Source: Perkinsus olseni
Lineage: Eukaryota > Perkinsozoa > Perkinsida
NCBI GenBank assembly: GCA_013115125.1
Contig: JABANN010000372.1
Coordinates: 1-34,599, forward strand
Length of the DNA: 34,599 nt
Direction of reading: 5' to 3'
The notes under the pieces were generated by a model, which worked only from the letters and a program-made list of their open reading frames with translations, searched no databases and was not told where the DNA came from. A program made the translations under genes and the position numbers. This document shows positions 20,619 through 32,102 of this stretch, in pieces (positions within the stretch are counted from its first letter, which is position 1; each line of letters starts with the position of its first letter).

Positions 20619-23600
20619 ATGGCTCGTGGTGGTCGCAACAGACGGAAGAGCGTCGGGTATCAACAACAGGATGAAGACACCCGCAACGACGATAACACTG
20701 CCGCTGCTCCGAGGCGGAATGAAACTGGCCCCCCTGCTCGCAGCTTGGCCGCGAAGGAGAAGGCGAAAGATCTGACGAGGTACTGGGAGTGGCATCGGGC
20801 TATCCTCTGGGACCTAACGTGGCTGGAAACATGTCAAGGCGCACTCTTGGGATGACCGGCTTCGATAGGAATTTCTGACCGCGTAGTAGCTCGGAACGAC
20901 TTACTGACTTGTTGCAGTTACCTCCGATCGGTCGGGGAGGTTCTGAAGCTTGGGGAGGCTAGCTCTGGAGAGCCTCTCGCTGATGTCACTGCCAACCTCC
21001 CAATGATTGCTGCTGTATTGGAGGAGCTCAAGGGTCAGGAAGGGCTCCTGTTACAGGACCAAACTGGCAGCAAGCACTTGCAAAGACTGGTAGTATCGCC
21101 ATTCGAAATCCCTTGGCGAGGACATACGAGTACGGTAGGTACGATTCCTGAAGAACAACAATCTCGGAGAAGAGCTGGTGGACCTCTGCTCGAGGCTGTT
21201 GGAGAAAACGGATATGTAATAGAGGTTTGTTGAGGCTGGAGAACTTCGAACACTAAGAATTTTGTGAACTGCGAGCCAACGTTTTCCGGGTTTTGCACGG
21301 GGCAGACTATCTCGAATAATAATCGATTTGGCAGGTACTACGATCAGTACGGCAGTCACGTCGTGCAGGAGGCAGTAGCGTGTCTAGTAGCTCAGTTGGA
21401 TAATGATCAGGTAACTCTGTCGTCTTGTCGCATTGTGGCCCGGGTTCGACCCTAGGGGATGCCATTTCGACATTGGCAGGTGCGGTCTATGTTGAAGACT
21501 CTTGTGAAGTACATCATCGAGAACTTCTCCGACATGGTCTGGGACGCCTGTGCAACTCACATTGTAAGTCAGACCATGGCACGCCTTCCCGGGGGATGAT
21601 TCTTACAACTTGGCGGGACGATTCAACCTACTGTGTGTTAGAGTCATGAGACTCGGATAGGGGACGGGGTCCGGTCGATTGTCGTCAGCTTGTTTCGGTA
21701 AACTTTTTCGGATGAGCCTGGGTTTCAGATACGCTCTCTGGCACTGACGTTAGCTGGTTACGTACAGCCTTCAACGAGCTCTAACAAGAAGAAAAAGAAG
21801 AAGCAGCAACAACAGAACGCTGCTGCCAGCGGTCGGGATACAGCACTAACTCTGCCGTCGCATAAGCTCGAAAAGGGCGGTAGGACTCGGGCCGGAGCGA
21901 TTGCCATCTGATCGGCGATGAGCAACATCGCATATGCGTGAAGCTTGCATACCAAGGCGCGGTCAGCGGGCTTTTGTGGTCGTAGAAGCTCCCTCCGTCT
22001 CAGCCCCTTCGTACTGTTCGAAGCTCATCGCCAAGCTTTGTGGTTGCCTGGACTTCGTCGAGACCGACGACGAGTCGCAACAGCAACAACAGCTGAGCGA
22101 GCTCTGTGAGCACCCCTCCTCCTCTGGTAAGGCGCTTGTCTCGTCAGGAGATTACAGCATCTCGTTTAGTTACAATACAGTTGCTAGCGACCGTCGGTTC
22201 CCCAAGTGAAGGAGTCTTCAAGTCAATACTTGGTAGTACTGGGACAACCGCGTTGTCGTCGTTCATTGCAATGGAACAGGGGAATCGTGCGTGGTAGTGC
22301 TGATCTGAAATAGTGCTGCATTCAGGTGACGCGGACTCAATTCGGCGACTGATGAGCTCTGGCCCCGGTTCTCGGTCACTGGAGGTATTCATAGCTCGCT
22401 GTGCTACCGAGCAGCCGACAGTCTTCCACTCGGGAGTTATGGGCTTCGTGAAGGACCTCGGGGGTGAGGAGATGGACCATCTATACGAGGGAGGGTTCGG
22501 CCTCTACGTCCTCCAGGCGGTAGTATGGGAGGGCATTGCTGGTCCTTTCATGTTGTGCGGGGGGCCTGTCATCGTCCGGGCTGTCGATCCTCGGGAATAT
22601 CGTGACTCAGATCATCTCTAGCGTCCGCGAGCCTCCCCACCTGCATGAGCTCTTGAGCAAGGAAGGTTTGATAGAGTCTCTTGTGGCCAAGACGGCGACG
22701 TCACCACCGTAAGCATCTCTCTGATCGTCTTTCCGGCATCGGTCTGCTGCCTCAGTCACCTGGCGACCCTACAAAAGCTTTGTGAAGCATGTGCCCACGT
22801 CAACGAGCATTATAAGCTTTTCGCTGATCGATTCTTCGGAGCACTGGGCATCAAGGGCAGCGAGGCTTTCCCGAGGGCGTGGGGTGAGACAACACCGTCT
22901 TACGCTTCCGCAGTAGGGCCACATTTGTCTCCTACATGCAGGTGTTATGCTATCGCTTTCGCCCACCCAGTCCACCCTTCCTCGGGCCCCTCTGTCGTCT
23001 GGAGCGTGTATCCTGGCTACGACCCTCCTCCTGCGGTTCCCAGCCAGGAGGGTCCAGCCTCTTGTCAGTGGCTTCGGCCCACAGATTCTGGCCGACGCCA
23101 AGAAGTCGGAGGAAGAGTCATCTGTCATAGGGTACTGTACTGACCGCGCCGGCGGAAGGCTCATAGAGAGTGTAAGGAGCGGGTTACACTCCTTTGGGGT
23201 TAGCAACCCTCAGTGTTACAAGGTCGCACCGGAGCAATTGCGTTTTCATTGTCTTCAGCTCATTGACGACTCCAACTCCCCCATTCAGCAAGGACAGCGA
23301 ATGCAGTTTATTCGTGCATTAGTGAAGCACGATGGCTTGATCGAGAAGTTAGCGACACAACCGTCAGCTGGGTCATGGGTCTTGGCGAAAATGTGGGAGA
23401 GCTCAATTGCTGATGTAAATCGAAGGAACTTTCGTCTTCTTTCTCTCTATAGCCTGTTGCTCAGGCCGCAGTCCGCAAGACGATGGCTGAGCGCCTGGTG
23501 AAGATCGAGGAAGATATCAAAGAGAAAAACATGGTCTTGTGGAAACGACTTGGGCTGCATGAGTAGAAGACTGTGAATCGCCAGCCCCCTTTACTATTCA

Positions 23601-24001
23601 ACCCTACTAGGTTCAAGGTGGCTAACGAGGAGTGGGAAGAAAAGATGCAGAAGCAATCCCAAGCGAGAGAACTTTTCGACGATATCCTCAATTTGGATAC
23701 CTCGACGGCTGGGTCGAAGAAAACAGACAAGAAACGGACGGCTGATGAGCAGTCCGATGGTGAGGATGAAGAAGAGAAGAACGACGAAGAAGCCGATAAG
23801 TAGCGGGGGCGTAGTCACGGCTGAGGCCTCGAAGGTCTATCCGTGCTGGTCCGGAGAAAGCTTGCCCCATTCAGGCCCAAGATCTCAGAAAAAGAGCAAG
23901 GCGAGGGTGCAGCTGATCTCGCGGATGCCTTGGCGTTATTGGGCAAGAAAAGGAAGGGAGGAAAGTTCAAGGCGCCTAAGAAAAAGAAACGCCAACAGTA
24001 G
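20619..24001 (+). CDS. NOP9: NOP9-like pumilio-repeat nucleolar protein
   Basis: RNA-binding protein needed for 18S rRNA processing in the 40S pathway. Sixteen exons (20619-20779, 20918-21089, 21139-21215, 21335-21410, 21480-21563, 21729-21879, 22004-22126, 22158-22286, 22326-22519, 22611-22708, 22756-22883, 22942-23171, 23259-23414, 23465-23562, 23611-23799, 23875-24001) join in phase to 730 codons plus TAG. Pumilio-type repeats run through most of the chain: LLLQDQTGSKHLQRLV, YYDQYGSHVVQEAVACLV, RSLALTLAGYV, YEGGFGLYVLQA, YCTDRAGGRLIES and PSAGSWVLAKMWESS. After WKRLGLHEFKVANEEWEEKM comes RELFDDILN, the usual NOP9 tail, then an acidic run and a Lys-rich end (FKAPKKKKRQQ), a likely nucleolar signal. 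A Lys/Gln insert (KKKKKKQQQQ) sits between repeats in the exon 21729-21879. Introns 22127-22157 (31 nt) and 22287-22325 (39 nt) are short. Confidence 0.88.
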
Positions 24002-24265
24002 AGAATTCCTGTTTTACCAACGTAACTCACACCAACGTACCGTTTTCGATACTACAACTGGCTTGGGTTTCTTGAATCGGCGAGCGGCTGGAGAAAAACG
24101 AACAAGCTGAGCTTTCATGCGCGAGCACGGGGTAGCTCAGGTAGCGGCAGGAGTGTGTGTGCACGTTTAAGGATAGGCCAGTAGTTGGTACGCCGAGAAA
24201 GCAGCTCTTGTTGAAACAGTTCAAGCGAGATTCCATCCCACTTAGTGTTTTTCATGAGTTTCTAA

Positions 24266-24347
24266 GACACTTTGGCCGAGTGGTTAAGGCGGCGGCCTGC
24301 TAAGCCGTTGGGCTCTGCCCGCGAGGGTTCGAATCCCTCAGGTGTCG
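24266..24347 (+). tRNA. tRNA-Ser, anticodon GCU
   Basis: 82-nt class II tRNA. The acceptor stem gacactt pairs with aggtgtc (one G-U), the D arm is gccgagtggttaaggc, the anticodon loop ctGCTaa gives GCU (reads AGC/AGU), the variable arm tgggctctgcccgc is long as in tRNA-Ser, and the T arm is gaggg-ttcgaat-ccctc. Box A and box B are intact, there is no intron, and a TTTT terminator starts right after the discriminator G. Confidence 0.97.
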
Positions 24348-24587
24348 TTTTCGTATCTGCTCGAAGCCACTGTCTACGTCAGCGGTTCTTCCCCGCGGCC
24401 TTCAAATAAATGGACATTTGCTTGTGAGGAGAACATCAATACCTACTAATTCACGAGGAATGGGCCCTTTTTGAATCAGCACCCTGTATGCGGATATTCA
24501 GTCGTAAGCTACAATTGACAGAACATAAATCGAACGCTGGTCGCCCTCTTTCAAAAAAATCTTCATTACGGACAAGCAAAATTGTCT

Positions 24588-26115
24588 TTAAATAGAGCGA
24601 GGTGAGCGGTGGCTTTCAAGCAGCACCGCCACGCAGTCATCCGACCGCTTGAAACTGAATAAGGTCATCGCCGGCAGCATGTGACAGCTTCCACTTGTGG
24701 CGATCTTCACACCCTCCGAAGTCGTAACCTACACTCAGGCGTTGGGGCGGAATGACGATCAGTCAAGATGAGCAGCGCAGGCAATTGGCACGTCCATGAC
24801 TAGCCAGCTTGAGCAAACATACCTCGATGCGCCCACGGATGAGGTAGAGGAAAGATCCCGACTCTCCTGTTGATTCTTGGTACGTGGAACCGGCGTCACC
24901 TAATTAAGAGAACCACGGAATTGGGAAATTCTATGATGAACTTCAAGGTGGTCGAATAATCAAGGAAGAAAAACGAGTTAAACACAATGCCACCGACCAG
25001 CTCCCAGAATATAGACAATGAACTCTTTGGTTGGATAGTCGTCACCGAACAAGTTAAGCTTGGTTCCAGGAACGGCGAGATCTTCTGCGTGAGCTTCTAA
25101 CCACTTGTTAAGATTGAATGGCCTGGGATGAATGCTTTTTATGGAAATCCATGTGAAATCGTGGAAATGATGCACCTTGGAACGGCCGTAGTGGTGTCCT
25201 GCGGGAAGGGGGTTGACGACGGCACGGATCTATCCGACGGGGTATTTGTGGCAAACTCTTGGCTGTTCTGGTACTCCTGAGTCACGAAACCCACAGCTAT
25301 CGAGCGACAAACACAGGCGCCCCTATCGGATGAGCACCTTGACGACGGGAATAACATCTCTTTCGAGGTTCCCGCAGTAGAAGTATCTAGCACCATACAG
25401 AATCTTCAAAAGCTGAATCTCCGACTGTTGCTTCACCTCTCCCAGAGTATCTTATCGCATTTATCGAAATTGGTGTACCACCTCAACCCATCGTAATCTC
25501 GCCCTTCGATACGTTGCCTTTCCACGACGAGTCCCTGAATCCACACAGTTTCCGAGAGAACAGCAACTTGGGCAAACTAAGGACGCCTGGCGGCAACGCC
25601 TCAAGAGATCTGCTGTCAAAACTTCTGACTCAGAAGGTCTGCTACGCGCAAGCCGTAAATGACATGAACTGATACGCGTCTTACCAGGCTCTCAGGGCAT
25701 GGTCTTTGAGGCGCATGCGGTATCCTGGGAGGCAGCAGGAATATTTCACCTTCGTTAATCTTCACCAGTCTGAGAAAGAGGGAGGCTGCCTTCGCGACAG
25801 GATGAAAATCTCCGTGCGCCTCGAGCCTAGGGTCTCGGCGGCCCGGCACCCTCGCCATGAGATTTGTATTCCGACCCACTTCCTTTCCCCTCTCTCGATG
25901 ATGGGAAGCTCCATGTGGCCCTTCATCTGCCAGAAGAACTCAGGACTCTCATCCAAGTGAAAGTCAGTCCTCATGTTCGGACCGCTGACGAACATGATGA
26001 CGAGATCCTCTTTGTGCATGACCCTATTGCAGAAAGGCGGAGCGAAGCTCTTCTCATTCTTCTTCACCCAATCTTCGAGCACCACAGGACCTTGCACTCT
26101 CAAATCGTGTGTCAT
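24588..26115 (-). CDS. HAAO: 3-hydroxyanthranilate 3,4-dioxygenase, two-cupin form
   Basis: Opens the ring of 3-hydroxyanthranilate on the way from tryptophan to quinolinate and NAD. Eight exons (25880-26115, 25685-25769, 25437-25534, 25338-25386, 25176-25276, 24998-25122, 24823-24899, 24588-24728) give 303 codons plus TAA, close to animal HAAO (~286). The N-terminal cupin has GPNMRTDFHLDESPEFFWQM (Arg, metal His and Glu), then IFLLPPRIPHAPQRP (second metal His) and LGLVVERQR with the substrate-binding Glu, followed by DYDGLRWYTNFDKCDKILW. The C-terminal half begins PFNLNKWLEAHAEDL and TKLNLFGDDYP, aligning with the metal-free second cupin of animal HAAO, and shows no HxH-Glu-His set. Cytosolic by appearance. 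The last two joins (donor GTCGGT at 24997) are the softest. Confidence 0.92.
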
Positions 26116-26405
26116 AGCGATGAGTCCAAGAGGGCCACTGACACGGCAAGCGTTGCGCAAAACCCTCCAGTTCCCCGCGACACGAAATCGCTCCGACTCG
26201 CGCCCAAGCCTAGTCTAGAGGCTCGAACCCTGCCGGCTCTACGGACCCGTCCCAAACATGGCGTTTCCCTTACAAAAACTCTACTCAGCTGCAATGAGAT
26301 GCGTAAGGAACAATATGACATTGTGAGCGGTGAGGCATCACTATCAAGGCCAAGTGGTGGTGGCGGCCCTTCGTGCGCGTAACACACAGTGTAATTGTGG
26401 TATCG

Positions 26406-28373
26406 TTAACAGAACTTCCACTTGTTGCCGCAGTTCAAACAGGTAACGAACGTGGTCATAGGCTCATCAGAAGAGCGGGTCTGCATTTGGAAGTACCTAC
26501 AAGGCGCGAGGAGGTGGATGGATGGTATCAGCCATGCTAGCTCACGTTGTCTGGCTCTTTCTGCACTTTCCACACTGGAACATGCCGCTCTTCTGTAAAG
26601 CACCATGACGCATAGCCCAATCGGACTGGCATTCCTCCAGGGCAGCTTTTGCTGCATTGGCACGATGCTGACACGAGTGACATCATGATCGAGCATCTTT
26701 ATTCAGCCTACTTGGTTTTTAGCTTCAGATGCCATGTCTTCTGAAGTCAACGTGGAGTACTTCTCTCGAGGGAACAACCCCACAAGCACCTAGACACGGC
26801 CAATCCTTGAGCCTTCTTCTACTACACACACGTTGCTCACCTTCCACTGAAAATCAGGGTTCGAGGAGTCCGTCAAGTTGTACTTGATACTTCGGATTTG
26901 CGACAGATACCTGGGCGAGTTTCGCCAAATGAAACGTATTTCCGAGCTTCCCAGGAGCCTCACTCTCTCTCAGATAACTTAGAATGGCACTCGTCCTCGA
27001 TCTCTACGGCCCTGACAGCCGGCTCGGCCTCCTCTGGATTTCGCCGAGGCCTCAGCGCTTTGAATAGGAGGTTACGGATCTGTCAAAGTTCAATGTCATG
27101 CCGGAGCCATTCCCGAAGACATAGAAATAGGTAAAATTCCCGCGAACAATGATGAGCAGCAACTATCATCAGACCGATATGGACTGGCCATTTCCGATTT
27201 TAACTTTGCACGCTGCGCCACCACAGCTTCTTGCCCCATTCCATCCATCAAATTCCCCGTACGACCTTGTCCCTTTTTGGATCCCCGCATCTGGCCACTT
27301 CCATCACAGACGTGAGATCAGCATTCCCGCTGCTGCTCGTGCAGCTCCCGTCAGTTGTAGAGGCATCCGCCGTGGCAGTAGCGGCTTGACCATTCTGTGC
27401 CTTTGATGAATTCTGCATAGCAGATTCCCCGTTGCAGACCGATTTCGGATGCGAATGATGATGACCTGAGACACTCTACTACATAAACAACTCATGCCTG
27501 AACGCCGAATGAGCTCATTAACGATCAACCAGAATCTTCTGGCCCAAATTAGAGAGTACATCACCAATGATCAGTTGAAGCATCATCGGTGCAACGCGCA
27601 AAACCCAACGATCCTGTGGGAGGGTACCCCGTAAGATTCCCTACCAGATGAAGGCTTGTAGTCGATCTTCCTCTTCCAGACCCCCATGAGGTCCTTAGCA
27701 GCCTTCTTTGATCGCGGAGTGGTCTCACCAGCATTAGCCGCTTTGTTCAAGGCTTTGCCTGAAAACCAACTACTTCTGGCAATTCCTTTGACTCTTAGTG
27801 AGTGAAGAAGAAGGTGCATGCAGGCTCCTACGAGACCCTGTAGGTCCTTTCGGCAAGAACAGAATAGTGCCTCACGGGTACTCTATCTCCGAGGATCATC
27901 TCCAACATTTCTACTGAACAAGCCCACGACACAGCGAACAGTACTTGTCCGATAGACTTCATTAGAGTCGCTCATGATGCGGGATCGAGGACTGAGTTAT
28001 GTAATACGTAACTAGTGAGCCACTCCAGCAAGGATAGGAGTACAAGGTGGTCCACTCCCCTTCTATTCCAGGGAACCTCGAGGCTATGCAGCTTTAAAGC
28101 CTCGATTAATACGAGCTGCCTTGGAGAATATCTCCACGGAAAGGGAGGCCACCAAGGAGTCAATGCACCACACAACCGTGTAACGTAAGTGAGACCGACT
28201 CCGATGCAGCGAGATCCAAGTGTATTACCAATCATTGTCTCTTTCAAGAGCTGCTTATCCATGTTGATAGAGCTGAGGGAGTCGACGATGGCCATGAGGT
28301 CTCTATCGGGCTCTGAGAGGCGCTTCTTCAGCGTCAGCACTGTAGCCTTGTCATTTGTAGATACTGCCGACAT
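26406..28373 (-). CDS. Transcription elongation factor TFIIS
   Basis: Stimulates transcript cleavage by stalled RNA polymerase II. Exons 28229-28373, 27645-27758, 27266-27465, 26964-27079, 26841-26910, 26712-26789, 26546-26667 and 26406-26496 give 311 codons plus TAA, normal for TFIIS. Domain [26 protein letters not shown] joined to [11 protein letters not shown], then [16 protein letters not shown] His/Ser/Gln-rich linker follows. Domain II: DPKRDK joined to [34 protein letters not shown] and [14 protein letters not shown]. Domain III zinc ribbon: [20 protein letters not shown] with catalytic acids in [10 protein letters not shown], and [11 protein letters not shown] at the end. The intron 27759-28228 (470 nt) is the longest in any resolved gene here and contains a short ATG-starting open frame at 27975 that I regard as chance. 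Confidence 0.93.
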
Positions 28374-31235
28374 TGAGACCAAGGGGAAAAAGCAACCGAG
28401 AACGAACCATGTAGAGCGTGTCGAAGCGAACCCTAGGATACTCTTCTACGAGAACGCAACACTGCTTGAACGCACAGCTGGCATGACAACCGAGATAAAA
28501 CACCCTCAGCGCTCCAGACGCGCACGGTAAACATCACTGAGCTCCCAAGTGAGCTCGGAAGCGCCACCGCGAAAGCGCCATGAGCGACGACCCCACGCTG
28601 CCGTCCGAGAAAGGGGGTTCGGGTGACAACAGCTAAGACGAGGGTTCACATTAAGAGACCTGTTCTATGCGACAGTGGCTCACCGAGGGCCAGGGTGACG
28701 ACCCAGATGGCTGAGCTCAGTGGTACAGTCTGTAGGGTGATTAAGATACTGTGTCGTTGCCGGCATATGCCACGCCAGGAATCGCTGCCAGAAAGATGAG
28801 GTATACTGGTTCTTCCGGCAAGTGGATCGGCCCTAGCTCTCGTTAAGCAGGGCCCGTGGTTATCTCCCGAAGACACGACGCGGGTCGCTCAGAGAAGCGT
28901 CGACCGAGGGCTGTACTTGGTGGCAATATTGACAGGACTTCTGCGTCGAAAGCTTCTCTGACGCTGGCTGCGAAGCCTACGCGTGAGTGAACTCGGCAAA
29001 CTGGCATGCAAAACTGAACGACTGAACGATAAGGCTGATACCGATTTGAGGGTGGAAAATTCAACGAGGTGCTCCGAAAACTCCCGCGGAACGCTTCTAT
29101 CGAGTGAAGAAGGAGCATGGTGGAAGAGCACAGATCCGATCGGGCGCGTCATGACTTCCCACTTGAAGTGGTTAGTCGTCCCGCCGCCCTCAGAAGACCA
29201 CGCGGCAGTTCTCCCCTACTGTTCGCCGCTCGACAATGCACAGGTAATATCCTAGGGGTCACACTACGAGACTATTACCGGCCACTCACGCAGGATCCTA
29301 TTTATTAACCAACCCCACTTGATCGAACGCACGGGTTCAACTCAAAGTTCAATTCTCGATCGTGTAACTCCAGTGAGTAGGATCTACTTGAGAAAAAGAG
29401 AATCGCCTGAGAAAGTCTACATGACCGAACTAGGTGCAGCAAGCGATTTCAGTTCGCGCTCCGATATTCGTACGCCAAGTGTGGGAGCTCTCGTAGCTGT
29501 TGAAAGTCGATCGATCCGCATGATTGACGGAGACACTGTCCCGTACCACTCCGGTTTGGTCAACACAACAAGATCAGAACGGAAAGGGCATAAAGAACTG
29601 AGTAACCGAATCATGAGGGTGTTGCGCAGTGCGTATAAGAAGCGTGACACTGATATTAGTCTCGTCTCCAAAGTGCTACGACCATGTACTATTGCCATGA
29701 GTCTTGCAGCTACCAATACCACAACTTCGGCAACTGATTGGAATACTGGCGTTCCCGCTTACGTTCAAGGTTTAGGATCTCCTTAATCGACAATACACTA
29801 TATGAGTGTATCGCCAACGCATGAGATCTGCGGTACTCTTGCCCGAACGCTCAACAGCGTTGCCACTTGGTTCGCAACGCCGTGCGATAGGAGGGCGATA
29901 GTATTCATTTTACCTCAGGGTTAAAAAGCTCGTTGGATTTACTCAACACGTTGGTTCAGTGTTGGATTTCCGTAAAGTCATCATCGGTCGGTCGGTCGGT
30001 CGTTGAGTTGTTTGAGATCTGCGAAACGCAATCGGCACCAATCGGCCAATCACGAGCTTATGGTCTCCCTTCATTCTACACCCAAGGCCATTTAATCTCT
30101 AAGGCACGTGGAGCCTAGGAAATCGGTAAAATGGGTGACTTCATATGTGTTTCTCAGACGTGTCAATGGATTCATCAAAACATATCAGGCATATGCTTGT
30201 CTAAATTTTTGAAAATCATCATCGACTCTCGCAGTGGGACTATCAGAACTCATAAGGACCGCGAGTCATTCGAGAGGCTCTCGGCCAGACATGAAGAGAT
30301 CTGGTGGCTTTCCTCTCCGATTGATACGCTTCTAGCAGGAACACATCCGTACGAGCGCAACACTGCGAAGAGTCGATGGCAGTACCGTCGGAATGTAGAC
30401 GACTAGCATTCCACGACCTACTTGTAGAAAGCGGAGCCACTTGCCGCCTTCATACTATACATGCAATAACCAACGGAAGAAGCATAGAGGAAGCTCAGTC
30501 CGGTCTATTTGCATGAGAAAGCAGTCACTATGCTCTTTCATTACATGACGATCGCTCTTCGAATAATCGATCATGCAATCGATTTCAACAAAATCGTTCG
30601 CCAAGTAGATCGATTATCTGCGCATGATCCCCGCCATGGCTCACGACTCTCTCCAACGTACAACGAGCCCAGTCAAGGTCAGCGGCCTCTCTCTCTGGCT
30701 TTGGGCTGCTTGAAGAAACTTTCCTCTCGGCCAAGTGATGTGGCATTCTCTCAGGTCGAACTCGAGAGCAACCCACTCTCGGATGTCGACTGGAAACAAC
30801 CTGGTAGATCCAAAGCGGGCATTATGCGCGCTGTTGCGAACCCTGAGCGGATTTGCACGTTGCAAGGAGCAAGAGTACGTCTAATAGTAAACATCTCTCC
30901 CTCCTGAAAGGCACTCAGCTTGGGAATATCGATCCTCACTCGCGTGTTGAAAGAGCCGCTTCGCAACGCTCCGTCGATGAGAACAACAAGGCATCAGATG
31001 GATACGTCCGACTGAGAGACACGCTACCGCCACGAGTACTCAACGAAGCAGGTCAGTTGTCCTTGGTTGAGGTTGTGTGTGTGAGTTTATGGCCCGGCGC
31101 CCGTACTGGCTCAGTAAGGCTTTCACCGATAGACTGATGGACTAGAGGTCGTGGAAGCCCATTATCACTGTGTTACATTCTTCTGGCGCCGCTGCCACCT
31201 CTCGGGGCTTTCCCAGTCGTAGCTCAGAGAGTGTG
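28374..31235. other. 2.9-kb stretch with no convincing gene
   Basis: Open frames occur (29319-29786 plus, 155 residues; 29417-29722 minus; 30509-30907 plus; 30853-31137 plus), but each overlaps equally open frames on the other strand, carries no motif and cannot be joined to neighbours. 28579 starts a short plus frame MSDDPTLPSEKGGSGDNS. A minus frame at 28741-28799 reads LIFLAAIPGVAYAGNDTVS, signal-peptide-like but without an ATG. The base composition is rich in tcga/cgat words. It may be a decayed repeat or regulatory DNA; I see no terminal repeats or transposase. Confidence 0.5.
29985..30002. repeat. Tetranucleotide microsatellite (cggt)n
   Basis: Four and a half perfect units of cggt. 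Confidence 0.95.
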
Positions 31236-32058
31236 ATGCTATCCAAGCCCGTACCCCTCCCTCAGTGGCCTTGCGGCTCTACGGAGTCACGCCAGTGCCA
31301 TCTACTGGTTACGGTAAGCTACATCGCCCGGACATCGTTCGTCTGACGAGACCAGCTTCGGCGGCGCGGCTCGCCAGAGACGAGAGGAAGAAAGCCGAGT
31401 TGCGAGAAGTACATGCTGAAAACTCCTGCTTCTGCAATCTGCTGTCACAACACCGACAGAATGCGCAGGCTCGCTTGCGCGCTGCGAAGAAGCCAAATCC
31501 CGGCTGGAAAGCCGCCGACGCAGTTCCTCGGACCTTCGACGAGAGATCGCTCTGTGGTAGCGATAGGCCCAGGAGGCAACGGAGCCCTTCATTTCGAGTG
31601 CCAGGTGGGGGTTCGACAGCCAACGCCTGCCATCGTCCTTCTCCTCAGCGTGGGCACCAGCCTGTGTGTCCAACCAAGGACCCTACGTTGATCCGAGTGC
31701 GAGCAAGGCCGACGGTGCGCAGTTCAAGCCCTCAGGCGGACACAGAGAGTTCTCGTACTCGTGCCGAGTCTAATAGCCATGTGCGTAGCTCTTGAGTAGG
31801 TATCTCCGTCCTTTAGCGGCCACCGAGTCCGATGCTCGCTTGTCCGAGTTCTACCGTCCCGTCATGGTCGCGTTGTCCAACCAGGATGGCTTCGAGAGCT
31901 TTCAGGGCTTCCATACAGACCGGAAAAGGCTCAGGCCCGGGAGGCCGAGAAGTGCGGGCCAGCGCTTGGTGAGAGCTGAAGCAGGGGACTCCGTGGAGGT
32001 TTCAACCAGTCATTTTCGAAAGGCTGGAATCAAACGGAGGACTCATCGTCTGAGCTGA
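31236..32058 (+). CDS. Unrecognised protein with a short coiled-coil
   Basis: Five exons (31236-31313, 31351-31408, 31460-31556, 31605-31754, 31800-32058) with introns of 37, 51, 48 and 45 nt join in phase to 213 codons plus TGA. Residues ~27-75 are charged and helical (ARQRREEESRVARK, LARCEEAKSRLESRRRSSSD, LRREIALWWGF). A Ser/Ala/Pro/Tyr segment follows (SNQGPYVDPSASKADGAQF), then YLRPLAATESDARLSEFYRP and a basic end. No family is recognised. The two internal exons are the best supported because their joined frame is free of stops while the direct read is not; the start ATG is a guess and an upstream exon is possible. Confidence 0.5.
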
Positions 32059-32102
32059 CGAATTATCAGACAGTTCATAAAACCTGTGCTCCAGCGAAGA
32101 TT

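Noticed and set aside
21388-21452. tRNA-like box A (tagctcagttgg) and box B (ggttcgaccc) across the end of a NOP9 exon and its intron.
   Set aside because: The box A bases are explained by the coding sequence LVAQLD, the acceptor arms do not pair, the T stem has a mismatch and no anticodon stem forms. Kept only as a possible tRNA relic.
25864-26382. 172-residue plus-strand open frame.
   Set aside because: Antisense to the first exon of the 3-hydroxyanthranilate dioxygenase, which has conserved metal-site motifs.
27882-27975. ATG at 27975 as the start of TFIIS.
   Set aside because: Joining 28229 to 27758 restores the conserved domain I helix order (LLKETMIG then KALNKAAN) with matching phase, so the 27975 ATG lies inside an intron.
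29319-29786. 155-residue plus-strand open frame.
   Set aside because: A length like this is expected about once by chance in a window of this size, the opposite strand is open too, and there is no motif or neighbouring exon.
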